Shown here: one piece after another, positions 1 through 9,079 of the stretch
Position numbering within the stretch: the stretch's first letter is position 1
Layout of the letters: every line of letters starts with the position of its first letter
Assembly: GCF_001579845.1 (NCBI RefSeq)
Contig: NZ_CP007440.1
Span: 7,834,029 to 7,898,028 of the forward strand
Length of the DNA stretch: 64,000 nt
DNA from: Rhodoplanes sp. Z2-YC6860
Lineage (GTDB): Bacteria; Pseudomonadota; Alphaproteobacteria; Rhizobiales; Xanthobacteraceae
Direction of reading: 5' to 3'
Made by a program: the position numbers and the translations under genes
Notes under the pieces: model-generated
Databases searched by the model: none
What the model saw: only the letters and a program-made list of their open reading frames with translations
What the model was told of the DNA's origin: nothing

Positions 1-1
1 G

Positions 2-1624
2 TCGCCCTGCAACCGGCATCATCTCGAATTGGCCAAGCGCGTCCGCGACGGCATTCGCGACGCAGGCGGCATCGCCTTCGAGTTTCCGTGTCATCCGATC
101 CAGGAGACCGGCAAGCGCCCGACCGCGGCGCTCGATCGCAACCTCGCTTATCTGTCGCTGGTCGAGGTGCTGTACGGCTATCCGCTCGACGGCGTCGTGC
201 TGATGACCGGCTGCGACAAGACCACGCCGGCCTGCCTGATGGCGGCCGCGACCGTGAACATCCCGGCCATCGTTCTCTCCGGCGGGCCGATGCTGAACGG
301 CTGGTGGAAGGGCATGCGCGCGGGCTCCGGCACCGTGGTGTGGAAGGCGCGCGAGGAGTTGGCGGCGGGCCGCATCGACAATCAGGAGTTCATGGAGATC
401 GCAGCGGCGTCCGCCCCCTCAGTGGGCCATTGCAACACCATGGGCACGGCCTCGACCATGAATGCGCTCGCCGAGGCGCTCGGCATGTCGCTGCCGGGCT
501 GCGCCGCGATCCCCGCGCCGTACCGCGAACGCGCCCAGATCGCCTATGACACCGGTGTCCGCGCGGTCGGGATCGTGCACGAGGATTTGCGGCCGTCCGA
601 CATCCTCACCCGAAAGGCCTTCGAGAATTGCATCGTCGCCAATTCAGCCATCGGCGGATCGACCAATGCGCCGATCCATATCAACGCCATCGCGCGCCAT
701 GTCGGCGTGACGCTTTCCATCGATGAATGGGAGACGATCGGCTACGACGTGCCGCTGCTCGTCAACATGCAGCCGGCCGGCGAGTATCTCGGCGAGGAGT
801 ACTTCCGCGCCGGCGGCCTGCCGGCGGTGATGAACGAGTTGCTCAAGGCCAGGCGCATCCATGGCGATGCGATGACCATCAACGGCAAGACCATGGCGCA
901 GAACGTCAAAGGCGCGAAGGTTGCCGATCCGGATGTCATCAAGCCCTACGCCAAACCGATGAAGAAGCAGGCCGGCTTCAAGGTGCTCAAAGGCAATCTG
1001 TTTGACTCGGCGATCATGAAGACCAGCGTGATCTCGGACGATTTCCGCGGACGCTTTCTTTCCGATCCGAAGGACCCCAATGCCTTCGAGGGCCGCGCCG
1101 TGGTTTTCGAGGGGCCGGAGGACTATCACCTGCGCATCGACGATCCGTCGCTGAAGATCGACGAGCGCACGCTGCTGTTCGTGCGCGGCGTCGGCGCGAT
1201 CGGCTATCCCGGCTCGGCCGAAGTCGTGAACATGCAGCCGCCGGCGCGGCTGATCAAACAAGGCATCACGTCGTTGCCTTGCATCGGCGACGGCCGACAG
1301 TCCGGCACCTCGGGCTCGCCGTCGGTTCTCAACGCTTCGCCAGAGGCCGCGGCGGGCGGCGGACTGGCGCTGCTTCGCACCGGGGACCGGGTGCGGATCG
1401 ACCTCAACAGGGGCACGGCCGACATTCTGGTGTCGAAGGCCGAGCTCACCAAGCGAAGGAAAACATTGGAACGCGACGGCGGCTATCGTTTTCCGTCAAG
1501 CCAGACGCCGTGGCAGGAAATCCAGCGTGCCATCGTCGATCAGCTGGCCGATGGCATGGTGCTCCGGCCTGCGGTAAAGTACCAAAGGGTGGCGCAGACC
1601 AGTGAGCCGAGAGACAACCATTGA
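2..1624 (+). CDS. IlvD/EDD family dehydratase (sugar-acid type), 5' end cut by window edge
   Basis: Dehydratase of the dihydroxy-acid/sugar-acid family, which removes water from a 2,3-dihydroxy acid using an Fe-S cluster. The reading frame is open to base 2 and the codons there already encode CNRHH, the first conserved cluster cysteine. The TTG at 29 is therefore an internal Leu codon and the real start lies outside the window. Further family motifs are GCDKTTPAC (second cysteine), [13 protein letters not shown] (third cysteine) and [11 protein letters not shown] near the C-terminus. The visible 540 residues imply only about 30-50 are missing. The 'MGTASTMN' and 'SGSPS' variants look closer to L-arabinonate or xylonate dehydratases than to branched-chain IlvD, but substrate is inferred. 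A DUF2252 gene follows after 38 bp. Confidence 0.93.
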   Translation, partial: SPCNRHHLELAKRVRDGIRDAGGIAFEFPCHPIQETGKRPTAALDRNLAYLSLVEVLYGYPLDGVVLMTGCDKTTPACLMAAATVNIPAIVLSGGPMLNGWWKGMRAGSGTVVWKAREELAAGRIDNQEFMEIAAASAPSVGHCNTMGTASTMNALAEALGMSLPGCAAIPAPYRERAQIAYDTGVRAVGIVHEDLRPSDILTRKAFENCIVANSAIGGSTNAPIHINAIARHVGVTLSIDEWETIGYDVPLLVNMQPAGEYLGEEYFRAGGLPAVMNELLKARRIHGDAMTINGKTMAQNVKGAKVADPDVIKPYAKPMKKQAGFKVLKGNLFDSAIMKTSVISDDFRGRFLSDPKDPNAFEGRAVVFEGPEDYHLRIDDPSLKIDERTLLFVRGVGAIGYPGSAEVVNMQPPARLIKQGITSLPCIGDGRQSGTSGSPSVLNASPEAAAGGGLALLRTGDRVRIDLNRGTADILVSKAELTKRRKTLERDGGYRFPSSQTPWQEIQRAIVDQLADGMVLRPAVKYQRVAQTSEPRDNH

Positions 1625-1662
1625 GTCTCCTGCACTGAGGGAGAGCGTATTGCTCAAATCCC

Positions 1663-2802
1663 ATGGCGAAATCCAATTTCGAGCCTGACTTCCGCAAGGC
1701 GAATGCGGCCTACGAGCGCTGGCTGAGCGATGCATTGGACGGCGAGATTGTCGCCGCCGACCTGCGCGCCAAGCACGAGAAGATGGCGAGCGGAGCGTTT
1801 CCGTTTCTGCGCGCAACCTACTGGCGCTGGGCCGAGACCATCCTCGAGGTCTGCCCGAAGCTTCGCAGCGCGCCGCGGGTGCTGGCGGTCGGCGACATCC
1901 ATCTCGAAAACTACGGCATGTGGCGTGACGACGACGGCCGGCTGGTCTGGGGCGTCAACGATTTCGACGAGGCCGCGCCGATGCCCTACGCGCTCGATCT
2001 GGTGCGACTCGCGACCAGCGCCGCACTGGCGCGACCGTCGCGCCAGTATCGCAACCAGGACACCTGCACCTTCATCCTCGAAGGCTATCGCAGGGGCTTG
2101 AACGATCCGCGGCCGTTCGTGCTCGACGAGGAGCACGCAGCGCTGCGGAGCCTGTTCGTTGTCGACGAGAAAGACCGCGCCAAGTTCTGGACCAAGGTCC
2201 GGGCCCAGAGAAATTCAGCGAAGCGGCCGCCCAAACCCTATCGCCGCGCCATCGCGGCGGCGATGCCCGAGAAAAACCTCGAGATCCAGAAGTTCTATCC
2301 GCGCCAGGCCGGCACCGGCAGCCTCGGACGGCAACGCTGGGTCGGCGTCGCCGACTGGCACGACGGCCTTGTGTTGCGCGAGGCCAAGGCATTGGTGCCA
2401 TCGGGCTGGGTGCGCGCCCACGGCGGCAAGTCGCAGCGGATTCTTCATGTGCAGGAAATTGCCAACGGCCGCTATCGCGCGCCGGACCCATGGTACGCGG
2501 CGGATGACGAGCTGGTGGTGCGCAGGCTTTCGCCCAACACCCGCAAGATCGAGGTCGCCGAGGAGCCCGAAGAGCTGCTCAATCCGCGCATGCTGCGCGC
2601 CATGGGCCATGAGCTCGCCAACATCCATCTCGGCACTGGCGATCATCGCCGCGCGATCGAGAGCGACATCGCCAAGCGCCGCGAGGGCTGGCTGCATCGC
2701 TCGACCACGCGGGCGGCGGCCTTTGTCAAAGAGGAATTTGAGGCGTGGCGCGGCAAGCCAACGCGCAGCCCAAAGCGACCGAAACGGCAGCCGCGCCGCT
2801 AG
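1663..2802 (+). CDS. DUF2252 family protein
   Basis: A 379-residue protein with the hallmarks of DUF2252, a family of unknown function whose motifs recall the kinase-like fold of aminoglycoside phosphotransferases. GDIHLENYG (residues 77-85) resembles a catalytic loop and NDFDEA (99-104) a metal-binding DFD segment. YALDLVRLATS (109-119) matches the family's conserved helix. The C-terminus is basic and low in complexity (KPTRSPKRPKRQPRR). No signal peptide or membrane segment is seen, so it is probably cytoplasmic. It lies 38 bp behind the dehydratase on the same strand and may be cotranscribed. Its substrate is unknown; kinase-like chemistry is inference. Confidence 0.82.
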   Translation: MAKSNFEPDFRKANAAYERWLSDALDGEIVAADLRAKHEKMASGAFPFLRATYWRWAETILEVCPKLRSAPRVLAVGDIHLENYGMWRDDDGRLVWGVNDFDEAAPMPYALDLVRLATSAALARPSRQYRNQDTCTFILEGYRRGLNDPRPFVLDEEHAALRSLFVVDEKDRAKFWTKVRAQRNSAKRPPKPYRRAIAAAMPEKNLEIQKFYPRQAGTGSLGRQRWVGVADWHDGLVLREAKALVPSGWVRAHGGKSQRILHVQEIANGRYRAPDPWYAADDELVVRRLSPNTRKIEVAEEPEELLNPRMLRAMGHELANIHLGTGDHRRAIESDIAKRREGWLHRSTTRAAAFVKEEFEAWRGKPTRSPKRPKRQPRR

Positions 2803-2811
2803 CGTTGCTCG

Positions 2812-3522
2812 TTACGGCGCGACCGTCAGGTGCTGCAGACCGGCGCGATCGAAAGCCGAGCGCACCACGCCGGAGCTCTTCGCCTTCTCCAGGAAAGTGC
2901 TCACATAGGCCAACGCGGCGGGCCGCGCTCGCGGCACCGCAATGGCCACGCCGGTGAACTGAAAGCCGCCCTCGACGATGCGCGAGCCGGGCAGCTTCGC
3001 AACGAACGGCGGCAGCGAGTCGCGCGACAGCGCAAAGGCATCCGCCTTGCCACCGGTCAGCATCTCCACGGCGTCGCCGATCGACTGCGCCGCCATGATC
3101 GTGGTTTTGGTCAGCGAACGCGCCGCCGCGCGGATCGTGGTGGTGTTGGCGATGCCGACCACGCGAATGCCGGGCTGGTCGACGTCGCCCACTTTGTGCA
3201 GGTCCGACGCCTCCGTGACCATGTAGGTGCTCTCGACCAGGAAATAGACCGGGCCGAAATCGATGCGCTTCTTGCGCTCGTCGTCGACCGGCATGAACGA
3301 CACGTCGATCCGCCCGGCCTCGAGTGCGTCGACCAGTTCGCCGGTGTTCGGCGCCACCACGAATTCAGCCTCGACACCAAGCTCCTTTGCAAGCTCATTG
3401 CCGAGATCGACCGTGACGCCATGAACCGTGCCGTCCTTGGCCTTGACCACGAACAGCGGCGACGGCGACGGCGCGAAGGCCACACCGACTCGGAGCTTAC
3501 CGGTGGAGATGAGTTCTTTCAT
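2812..3522 (-). CDS. SBP_bac_3-type solute-binding domain protein without signal peptide
   Basis: A 236-residue type II periplasmic-binding domain of the amino-acid ABC transporter class (SBP_bac_3). The order is typical: GKLRVGVAFAPSPSPLF at the N-terminus, VDLGNELAKELGV, the binding segment EAGRIDVSFMPVDDERKKRIDFGPVYF, then TTTIRAAARS in lobe 2. The protein starts directly at the domain with no signal peptide. An in-frame TGA lies about 24 bases upstream of the ATG, so no longer N-terminus is available. Either the export signal has been lost or the protein works in the cytoplasm as a ligand sensor. No ABC permease or ATPase gene is nearby. It converges with the DUF2252 gene 9 bp away. Ligand unknown. 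Confidence 0.8.
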   Translation of the reverse strand: MKELISTGKLRVGVAFAPSPSPLFVVKAKDGTVHGVTVDLGNELAKELGVEAEFVVAPNTGELVDALEAGRIDVSFMPVDDERKKRIDFGPVYFLVESTYMVTEASDLHKVGDVDQPGIRVVGIANTTTIRAAARSLTKTTIMAAQSIGDAVEMLTGGKADAFALSRDSLPPFVAKLPGSRIVEGGFQFTGVAIAVPRARPAALAYVSTFLEKAKSSGVVRSAFDRAGLQHLTVAP

Positions 3523-3542
3523 CGTGGTTCGATCTCTCCGCT

Positions 3543-3645
3543 GTCATTCCGGGGCCGGCCGAAGGCCGGAACCCGGAATCCAGACGAATAGCCGGAATGT
3601 GTAACTGGATTCCGGGTTCGGCGCTATCGCGCCGCCCCGGAACGA
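3543..3645. repeat. Dispersed palindromic repeat, type A
   Basis: A 103-bp inverted-repeat unit between two minus-strand genes. The outer arms read GTCATTCCGGGG and CCCCGGAACGAC; inner arms CCCGGAATCC and GGATTCCGGG flank a short AT-richer centre. The same design recurs at 62999-63101. It can fold into a large cruciform or hairpin and has no coding sense. It resembles intergenic palindromes seen in many copies in Bradyrhizobium-type genomes (from memory). Confidence 0.85.
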
Positions 3646-3652
3646 CCCGTGG

Positions 3653-4714
3653 CTAGGCCTTCACCAAATCCGGCGTCAACGCCGCCAAGTTTGCCGCGCC
3701 GCAAAGCTGCATGGCCCGAACCATCTCGTCGCGCAAGTGCGTCAGCACCGCCGCAGCGCCGTCGGCGCCGCTCACCGACAGGCCCCACAGCGGCGGCCGG
3801 CCGACCAGCACGGCGCGGGCGCCGAGCGCCAGCGCCTTGACGATGTCGGTGCCGCGACGGATGCCGCCGTCGACATAGACCTCGGCGTTCACGCCCACCG
3901 CGGCCACCACCTCTGCAACAACCTCGGCGGTCGTGACGGTGGTGTCGAGATGGCGGCCGCCATGATTCGACACCATGATACCCTTCACGCCGCAGTCGAC
4001 GCAGCGCCGCGCGTCGTCGCCGCGCAGCACGCCCTTGACCACCACTGGCATGGCGCAACGCTTCACCAGCCATTCGAGGTCGGAGAAATTGGTCGGAAAC
4101 ATCACGACGCCCTTGCGATCGACGTCATAGGCGGTTTGCGAGATCGGCTGACCGACCATGTTGACGCTGCGGATGTCGGGCGAAGGAATAACCGGGGTCC
4201 GATAGGCGCGCGGGCTCCAGCCCGGCACCGGCTGATCGACTGTCAGCACCAGCGCCTTGAAGCCTGCCTTGACGCAACGGTCGAGCAATGCGCCGGTCGC
4301 CTCGCGGTCGGGCTGCATGTAGAGCTGGAACCATTGCGGCGCCGAGCCGCGCTCCTTCGCGACATCCTCGACCAGCGTCGCACCGCTGGTCGACATCACA
4401 TAGAGCGCGCCGGCCGAGGCCGAGCCGCGCGCCGTGGCGCGCTCGCCCTCGGCGTGAAACAGATGATGCCGCCCGGTTGGCGCCACCATGATCGGCGTGT
4501 CGACCTTGGCGCCGAGCAGCGTCACAGATGTGTCGATCTCGACGATGTCGCGCAACACGCGCGGCCGCAATTTCAGCGCGCGCCACGCCGCGATGTTTTC
4601 CTTGGCGGTGATTTCGTCGTCGGCGCCGGTGTCGCAGAACACCCAGGATTCCGGGCGCATGACCCGACGCGCCTCGCGCTCCAGCGCATCGAGATCGACG
4701 CAATCCACCAGCAT
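3653..4714 (-). CDS. FMN-dependent alpha-hydroxy acid oxidase/dehydrogenase
   Basis: A 353-residue TIM-barrel flavoenzyme that oxidises 2-hydroxy acids such as L-lactate, glycolate or mandelate to 2-oxo acids. The family signature SNHGGRHLD is at 249-257, with the catalytic His251 and substrate-binding Arg254; classical enzymes have Gln where His255 stands. APTGRHHLFHAEGE (78-91) matches the FMN-binding APxAxxxLxHxxGE region, Lys227 the flavin N1 site, and DGGIRRGTDIVKALALGA (282-299) the phosphate-binding segment. There is no signal or membrane segment, unlike membrane-bound lactate dehydrogenases with their insertion loop. Divergent from the PEP-mutase-like lyase at 4837. Exact substrate cannot be told. 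Confidence 0.9.
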   Translation of the reverse strand: MLVDCVDLDALEREARRVMRPESWVFCDTGADDEITAKENIAAWRALKLRPRVLRDIVEIDTSVTLLGAKVDTPIMVAPTGRHHLFHAEGERATARGSASAGALYVMSTSGATLVEDVAKERGSAPQWFQLYMQPDREATGALLDRCVKAGFKALVLTVDQPVPGWSPRAYRTPVIPSPDIRSVNMVGQPISQTAYDVDRKGVVMFPTNFSDLEWLVKRCAMPVVVKGVLRGDDARRCVDCGVKGIMVSNHGGRHLDTTVTTAEVVAEVVAAVGVNAEVYVDGGIRRGTDIVKALALGARAVLVGRPPLWGLSVSGADGAAAVLTHLRDEMVRAMQLCGAANLAALTPDLVKA

Positions 4715-4836
4715 TCCTCACCCCGTTTGTTCCCGACCCGTTATCACCCTGGGTCATGATTGCATCACGGAAATGCGCTGTCCGGCCGCGAAGCGCCGTG
4801 GCAGCATTCGTCATCTCCATCCGCCGGGAGTTTTCC

Positions 4837-5685
4837 ATGCCGTCCGCCCGTCCGTCTACCGCCGACAAGCGCAAGACCTTTCGCGAGTTGCACCGGAGCG
4901 GCTGCTTCGTCATTCCCAATCCGTGGAATGTCGGCAGCGCGCGTTACCTTCAAGGCCTGGGCTTTAAGGCACTGGCCACCACCAGCGCCGGCCACGCCCA
5001 TGCGATGGGCTATCCCGACGGCGCGCAATCCCGCGACGAAGTGCTGGCACATTACAAGGAGCTCGCGGCCGCAACCGACGTGCCGCTCAACGCCGATTTC
5101 GAGAACGGCTTCGCCGACGATCCGGATACCGTCGCCGAGAACGTGACGCGCTGCATCGCGACCGGCGTGGCCGGACTGTCGATCGAGGACTCGCCGCAGC
5201 ACGGCCAGTTCCCGCTCTACGACTTCGACCTGGCGCTGGCCCGCGGGAAGGCGGCGCGCGCCGCCATCGACAAGGCGGGTGGCGACGTGGTGTTCACGGC
5301 GCGCACCGAGGGCTTCATCCGCGGCCGGCCCGATCTCGACGAGACCATCCGCCGGCTGAAGGCGTTCGCCGACGCCGGCGCCGACTGCCTCTACTCGCCG
5401 GGCATCAAGACGCGCGAGCAGATCGAGGCGACCGTGAAAGCGGTCGGCGGCAAGCCGATCAACTTCCTCAACAGCGGCGCCTTCGGCTTCACGGTGAGCG
5501 ATCTCGCCGGCATGGGCGTGCGAAGGATCAGCGTCGGCGGCACGCTGTCGCGCGTCGCCATGGATGCATTCGTCAAATCGGCCAAGGCGATCGCGACCGA
5601 CGGCAAGTTCGACAGCTTCGCCGGCACCATCAGCAACCAGGAGCTCAACGCTTTCTTCTCGAACGACCGGAAGACATGGTCGTGA
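4837..5685 (+). CDS. Isocitrate lyase/PEP mutase family protein
   Basis: A 282-residue (beta/alpha)8-barrel protein of the isocitrate lyase/PEP phosphonomutase superfamily, which makes or breaks C-C or C-P bonds next to a carboxylate. Recognisable segments are NPWNVGSARYLQGLGFKALATTSAG near the N-terminus, the metal-binding NADFENGF and the GLSIEDSP strand, then FTARTEGF and ADAGADCLYSPGI. The canonical KKCGH loop of isocitrate lyase is absent. This points to the PEP mutase/oxaloacetate hydrolase-like branch rather than a glyoxylate-cycle enzyme. The start at 4837 is preferred because GGGAG sits 6 bases upstream; an in-frame ATG at 4756 lacks a ribosome site. Its 3' end overlaps the next gene by 10 bases, which suggests coupling. 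Confidence 0.87.
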   Translation: MPSARPSTADKRKTFRELHRSGCFVIPNPWNVGSARYLQGLGFKALATTSAGHAHAMGYPDGAQSRDEVLAHYKELAAATDVPLNADFENGFADDPDTVAENVTRCIATGVAGLSIEDSPQHGQFPLYDFDLALARGKAARAAIDKAGGDVVFTARTEGFIRGRPDLDETIRRLKAFADAGADCLYSPGIKTREQIEATVKAVGGKPINFLNSGAFGFTVSDLAGMGVRRISVGGTLSRVAMDAFVKSAKAIATDGKFDSFAGTISNQELNAFFSNDRKTWS

Positions 5686-6356
5686 ACGAAGGGCTTCCGG
5701 TCGGCGAAGCAGTCGACGCCACGCCCGCGCCGATGCCCGGCGCGGTCACACTCAAGGGCCGCTACGGATCGGTCGAGCGGCTCGATGCGGCGAAGCACAG
5801 CCCATCGCTGTGGGCCGCAATGGCCGGCCACGACCCCATCTGGACCTATATCTTTGTAACCAGCCCATCCGATGAAGCCGCCTTCCGCAGCACCATCGCG
5901 GAATACGAGCGCCACAGAGAGCGGATTTTCTACGCGGTCGTCGACGACAAAGGCGCCGCGCTGGGCATCCTTTCGCTGATGGAAATCCGCCCGGCGATGC
6001 GCGTCATCGAGGTGGGCAACATCGTCTACGCGCCGGCTCTGCAGCGCACGCCGCTCGGCACCGAGGCGCAATATCTGATCGCGCGCTATGCGATCGAGAC
6101 ACTGGGTTACCGGCGCTACGAGTGGAAATGCGACAGCCTGAACGCGCCGTCAAGGCGCGCCGCTGCGCGCTACGGCTTCACCTATGAGGGCACCTTTCGG
6201 CAGCACATGATCGTCAAGGGCCGGAACCGCGACACCGCCTGGTTCTCGATCCTCGACAGCGAATGGCCGGCGCGGAGGGCCGCGTTCGAGCGCTGGCTCA
6301 CGCCGGAAAATTTCGATAGCAATGGAAGGCAGAAAGCCAAGCTCGGCGAAGCATGA
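5676..6356 (+). CDS. GNAT family N-acetyltransferase (RimJ/RimL-like)
   Basis: A 226-residue acetyltransferase of the GNAT fold, transferring acetyl from acetyl-CoA to an amine. After an N-terminal ligand-recognition region (LWAAMAGHDPIWTYIF) come the beta-4 segment ILSLMEIRPAMRVIEVGNIVYAPALQRTPLGTEAQYL and YRRYEWKCDSLNAPSRRAAARYGFTYEGTFRQHMIVKGRNRDTAWFSIL. These are the signature of the RimJ/RimL/YjcK type that acetylates N-terminal amines or small molecules. It overlaps the preceding lyase by 10 bases and precedes the DenD-like gene by 30, so an operon is likely. The substrate is not predictable. Confidence 0.87.
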   Translation: MVVNEGLPVGEAVDATPAPMPGAVTLKGRYGSVERLDAAKHSPSLWAAMAGHDPIWTYIFVTSPSDEAAFRSTIAEYERHRERIFYAVVDDKGAALGILSLMEIRPAMRVIEVGNIVYAPALQRTPLGTEAQYLIARYAIETLGYRRYEWKCDSLNAPSRRAAARYGFTYEGTFRQHMIVKGRNRDTAWFSILDSEWPARRAAFERWLTPENFDSNGRQKAKLGEA

Positions 6357-6386
6357 AGCGCCGGGAGAAGCGTCAGGGAGGCGCCC

Positions 6387-7370
6387 ATGCATGTCCTGAT
6401 CACCGGTGCTGCTGGCATGATCGGCCGCAAGCTCACCGAGCAGCTGATCACCGATCGCGAGCTGATGAGCCAGCCGGTCGAAAAGCTGACCCTGCTGGAT
6501 GTGGTGGCGCCGGCGCGCCCCGCGGGCTTTTCCGACCATGTGAAGACCCGCGCCGCGGACTTGGCCGAACCGGGCGTCGCCGAAAAGGCGATCTCCGAGC
6601 GGCCGGAGGTGATCTTTCATCTGGCCGGCGTGGTGTCCGGCGAAGCCGAGCTCGATTTCGACAAAGGCTATCGCGTCAATCTCGATGGCGGCCGGGCGCT
6701 GCTGGAAGCCATCCGCAACGCGGGTGACGGCTACAAGCCCCGCGTGGTGTTTTCGTCGTCGATGGCGGTCTATGGCGCGCCCTTCCCAAACGCCATCCCG
6801 GACGATTTCAACCTCACGCCGCTCACGTCCTACGGCACGCAGAAGGCGATCATCGAGCTGATGCTCGCCGACTACACGCGGCGCGGCATTCTCGAAGGCG
6901 TCGGCATCCGGTTGCCCTCGATCGTGGTGCGGCCCGGCAAACCGAACAAGGCCGCGTCGGGCTTCTTCTCCGGCATTATCCGCGAGCCGCTGGCCGGAAT
7001 GGAAGCCCTGCTGCCGGTCGCCGAAAGCGTGGTGCACACGCATGCAAGCCCGCGTTCGGCGGTGGGCTTCCTCATTCATGGCGCGGAGCTGCCGCGCGAG
7101 CAGATCGAGCCGCACATCAACCTCACCATGCCGGGCGTGTGCTGCACGGTCGGCGAGCAGATCGAGGCGCTGCGGCGCGTCGCGGGCGACAAGGTCGCCT
7201 CCCGCATCCGCCGCGAGCCCGATCCGCTGGTGGTGCGCATCGTCGACGGCTGGCCGCAGCGGCTTGCGGGCGAGCGGGCCACCGCGCTCGGCTTTACCGT
7301 CGAGCGGACGTTTGACGAGATCATCCGCGTGCACATCGACGAAGACCTGGGCGGCAAGTTCGTGAACTAG
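6387..7370 (+). CDS. denD: NAD-dependent epimerase/dehydratase, D-erythronate dehydrogenase-like
   Basis: A 327-residue extended short-chain dehydrogenase. The Rossmann motif GAAGMIG is at residues 7-13, the acidic residue binding the NAD ribose follows (LLDVV), and the catalytic pair is in the SYGTQK segment (Tyr, Lys) with SSSMAVYG upstream. The overall pattern, including [12 protein letters not shown] and the [17 protein letters not shown] loop, matches DenD, which oxidises D-erythronate at C2 in four-carbon acid-sugar catabolism. The start is supported by GGGAGG just upstream. The partner genes otnK and otnI are not in the window, so the specific reaction is inferred by family resemblance. 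A Bug binding protein follows after 20 bases and may import its substrate. Confidence 0.83.
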   Translation: MHVLITGAAGMIGRKLTEQLITDRELMSQPVEKLTLLDVVAPARPAGFSDHVKTRAADLAEPGVAEKAISERPEVIFHLAGVVSGEAELDFDKGYRVNLDGGRALLEAIRNAGDGYKPRVVFSSSMAVYGAPFPNAIPDDFNLTPLTSYGTQKAIIELMLADYTRRGILEGVGIRLPSIVVRPGKPNKAASGFFSGIIREPLAGMEALLPVAESVVHTHASPRSAVGFLIHGAELPREQIEPHINLTMPGVCCTVGEQIEALRRVAGDKVASRIRREPDPLVVRIVDGWPQRLAGERATALGFTVERTFDEIIRVHIDEDLGGKFVN

Positions 7371-7390
7371 AGCTGGTCCGGAGGCGTACC

Positions 7391-8359
7391 ATGCTGGTTC
7401 GGTTCATCGCCGTCGCAATCACTTCCATCGCGATCGTCACGTCCGCGGCTGCGCAATCCGGTTCTTTCCCGGACAAAAGCATCAAGGTCATCGTGCCGTT
7501 TGCAGCCGGCGGCGGCATCGATGTGATGGCGCGGCTCTATGCCGAGAAAGCCAAGGACAAGCTTGGCGTGCCGATCATCGTCGAGAACCGTCCCGGCGCA
7601 AGCGCCACCATCGGCGGACAGGCCGTGCATCAATCAGCGCCGGACGGCTATACGCTGCTGTTCGTGCCGATCACCCACGTGATGGCCAATGTGGTGCTGA
7701 AATCCGTGCCTTACGACGCGGTGAACGATTTCACGCCGGTGGCGCGCGTGGGGGAAGGTCCGCTGCTCGTCGTGATGTCACCCAAGATGCCGCAGAAGTC
7801 ACTCGCGGCAGTCGCGGCGGCGGCGCGCGAGAAGCCATCGGACTGGACCGTCGCGACCTCCGGCCTCGGTTCGGCCGGTCACATCGCTTCGATCGCCCTT
7901 CGCGAGGCGGCCAAAGCCGATCTGACCATCACGCCCTATCGCGGCACGGCACCGGCGCTGACCGATATCATGGGCGGTCACATCCAGCTTCTGATCGATT
8001 CGGTCATCACGCTGCTGCCGCCCGCGCGCGACGGCAAGGTCAAGGCCCTGGCCATCACGTCGCCGAAACGAAGCTCGCTGGCGCCGGAGATTCCGACCGC
8101 CGCGGAAAGCGGCATGCCGAGCCTCGCGTTCGGCTCATGGTTCGGCTTCTTCGGTCCGAAGGGCATGCCGCCCGATGTGGTGGCGAGGCTCAACACCATC
8201 TTCAACGAAACCAGCCAGAAGCTTGCGGCCGAAAACCGTCTGACGGAGCTTGGCGTCGAGCCGGTGGCCGAGACGCCGGAGCAGTTTGGGCGTTTCATCC
8301 GCACCCAGGTCGCGCTCGGCACCAAGCTGCTGCAGAGCGCAGGCTTCAAGCCGGAATAA
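7391..8359 (+). CDS. Bug family (tripartite tricarboxylate transporter) solute-binding protein
   Basis: A 322-residue secreted binding protein of the Bug/TctC family. A signal peptide with an AAAQS cleavage region is followed by [23 protein letters not shown], the family's carboxylate-binding segment. [25 protein letters not shown] and [22 protein letters not shown] follow. Family members bind di- or tricarboxylates and other organic acids in the periplasm. No TctA or TctB membrane subunit is present here, so this is an orphan component. Start is supported by GGAGG 7 bases upstream. Its TAA overlaps the sfsA ATG by one base (TAATG), which indicates translational coupling. Confidence 0.93.
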   Translation: MLVRFIAVAITSIAIVTSAAAQSGSFPDKSIKVIVPFAAGGGIDVMARLYAEKAKDKLGVPIIVENRPGASATIGGQAVHQSAPDGYTLLFVPITHVMANVVLKSVPYDAVNDFTPVARVGEGPLLVVMSPKMPQKSLAAVAAAAREKPSDWTVATSGLGSAGHIASIALREAAKADLTITPYRGTAPALTDIMGGHIQLLIDSVITLLPPARDGKVKALAITSPKRSSLAPEIPTAAESGMPSLAFGSWFGFFGPKGMPPDVVARLNTIFNETSQKLAAENRLTELGVEPVAETPEQFGRFIRTQVALGTKLLQSAGFKPE

Positions 8360-9072
8360 TGCGGTTCTCAGCGCCCCTCATCCCGGCCACGCTCGTCAAG
8401 CGCTACAAGCGTTTCCTCGCCGACGTGGTGCTGCCGGACGGCTCGACGATCACCGCTCATGTCGCCAATCCCGGCGCGATGATCGGCCTCGCCGAGCCGG
8501 GCTCGCGGGTGTGGCTGTCGAAGTCGGACAATCCGAAGCGCAAGCTGTCGCACAGTTGGGAATTGATCGAGGTGGATTTCGGCGGCGGACGGGAATTGGT
8601 CGGCGTCAACACCGGTCATCCCAATCCGCTTGTGGGAGCGGCGCTCGCGGTTGGCGCCCTGCCCGAGTTGAGCGGCTACGACAACATCCGCCGCGAGGTG
8701 AAGTACGGCAAGAATTCCCGGGTGGATTTCCTGCTGGAAAGCGCGACGAAGCCACTGTGCTACGTTGAAATCAAGAACGTGCACATGATGCGCAGGACGG
8801 GCCTCGCCGAATTTCCCGACGCCAAGACCGAGCGCGGCGCCAAGCATCTGGAAGAGCTCGGTGACATGGTGGAGCAAGGCGCCCGCGCCGTGATGCTGTA
8901 CCTGATCCAGATCGGCTCGGCGAAGTCGTTCAAGCTCGCGCGCGACATCGATCCGAAATACGGCGCGGCGTTCGATCGCGCGCGCAAGCGCGGCGTCGAG
9001 GCGGTCGCCTGGAAATGCCGGATCGAAGAGGGTGGCATCGAGATCGACAGCCCCGTCCCGATCGACGAATAA
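8359..9072 (+). CDS. sfsA: SfsA, sugar fermentation stimulation protein homolog
   Basis: A 237-residue SfsA family protein. In E. coli SfsA was linked to sugar (maltose) metabolism and nonspecific DNA binding; the fold includes a restriction-endonuclease-like core. Seen here are [14 protein letters not shown] near the start, [19 protein letters not shown], and the PD-(D/E)xK-like series SRVDFLLE...[10 protein letters not shown] followed by [12 protein letters not shown]. The length matches the family (about 235). The start is fixed at the ATG inside TAATG shared with the upstream Bug gene; no separate ribosome site is visible. The CoA-transferase gene begins 7 bases after its stop, so all three are probably cotranscribed. 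Confidence 0.92.
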   Translation: MRFSAPLIPATLVKRYKRFLADVVLPDGSTITAHVANPGAMIGLAEPGSRVWLSKSDNPKRKLSHSWELIEVDFGGGRELVGVNTGHPNPLVGAALAVGALPELSGYDNIRREVKYGKNSRVDFLLESATKPLCYVEIKNVHMMRRTGLAEFPDAKTERGAKHLEELGDMVEQGARAVMLYLIQIGSAKSFKLARDIDPKYGAAFDRARKRGVEAVAWKCRIEEGGIEIDSPVPIDE

Positions 9073-9079
9073 TGGTCGC

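Noticed and set aside
29-1624. TTG at 29 as the dehydratase start
   Set aside because: The frame is open to base 2 and the codons before it encode the conserved CNRHH cluster motif, so the gene begins outside the window.
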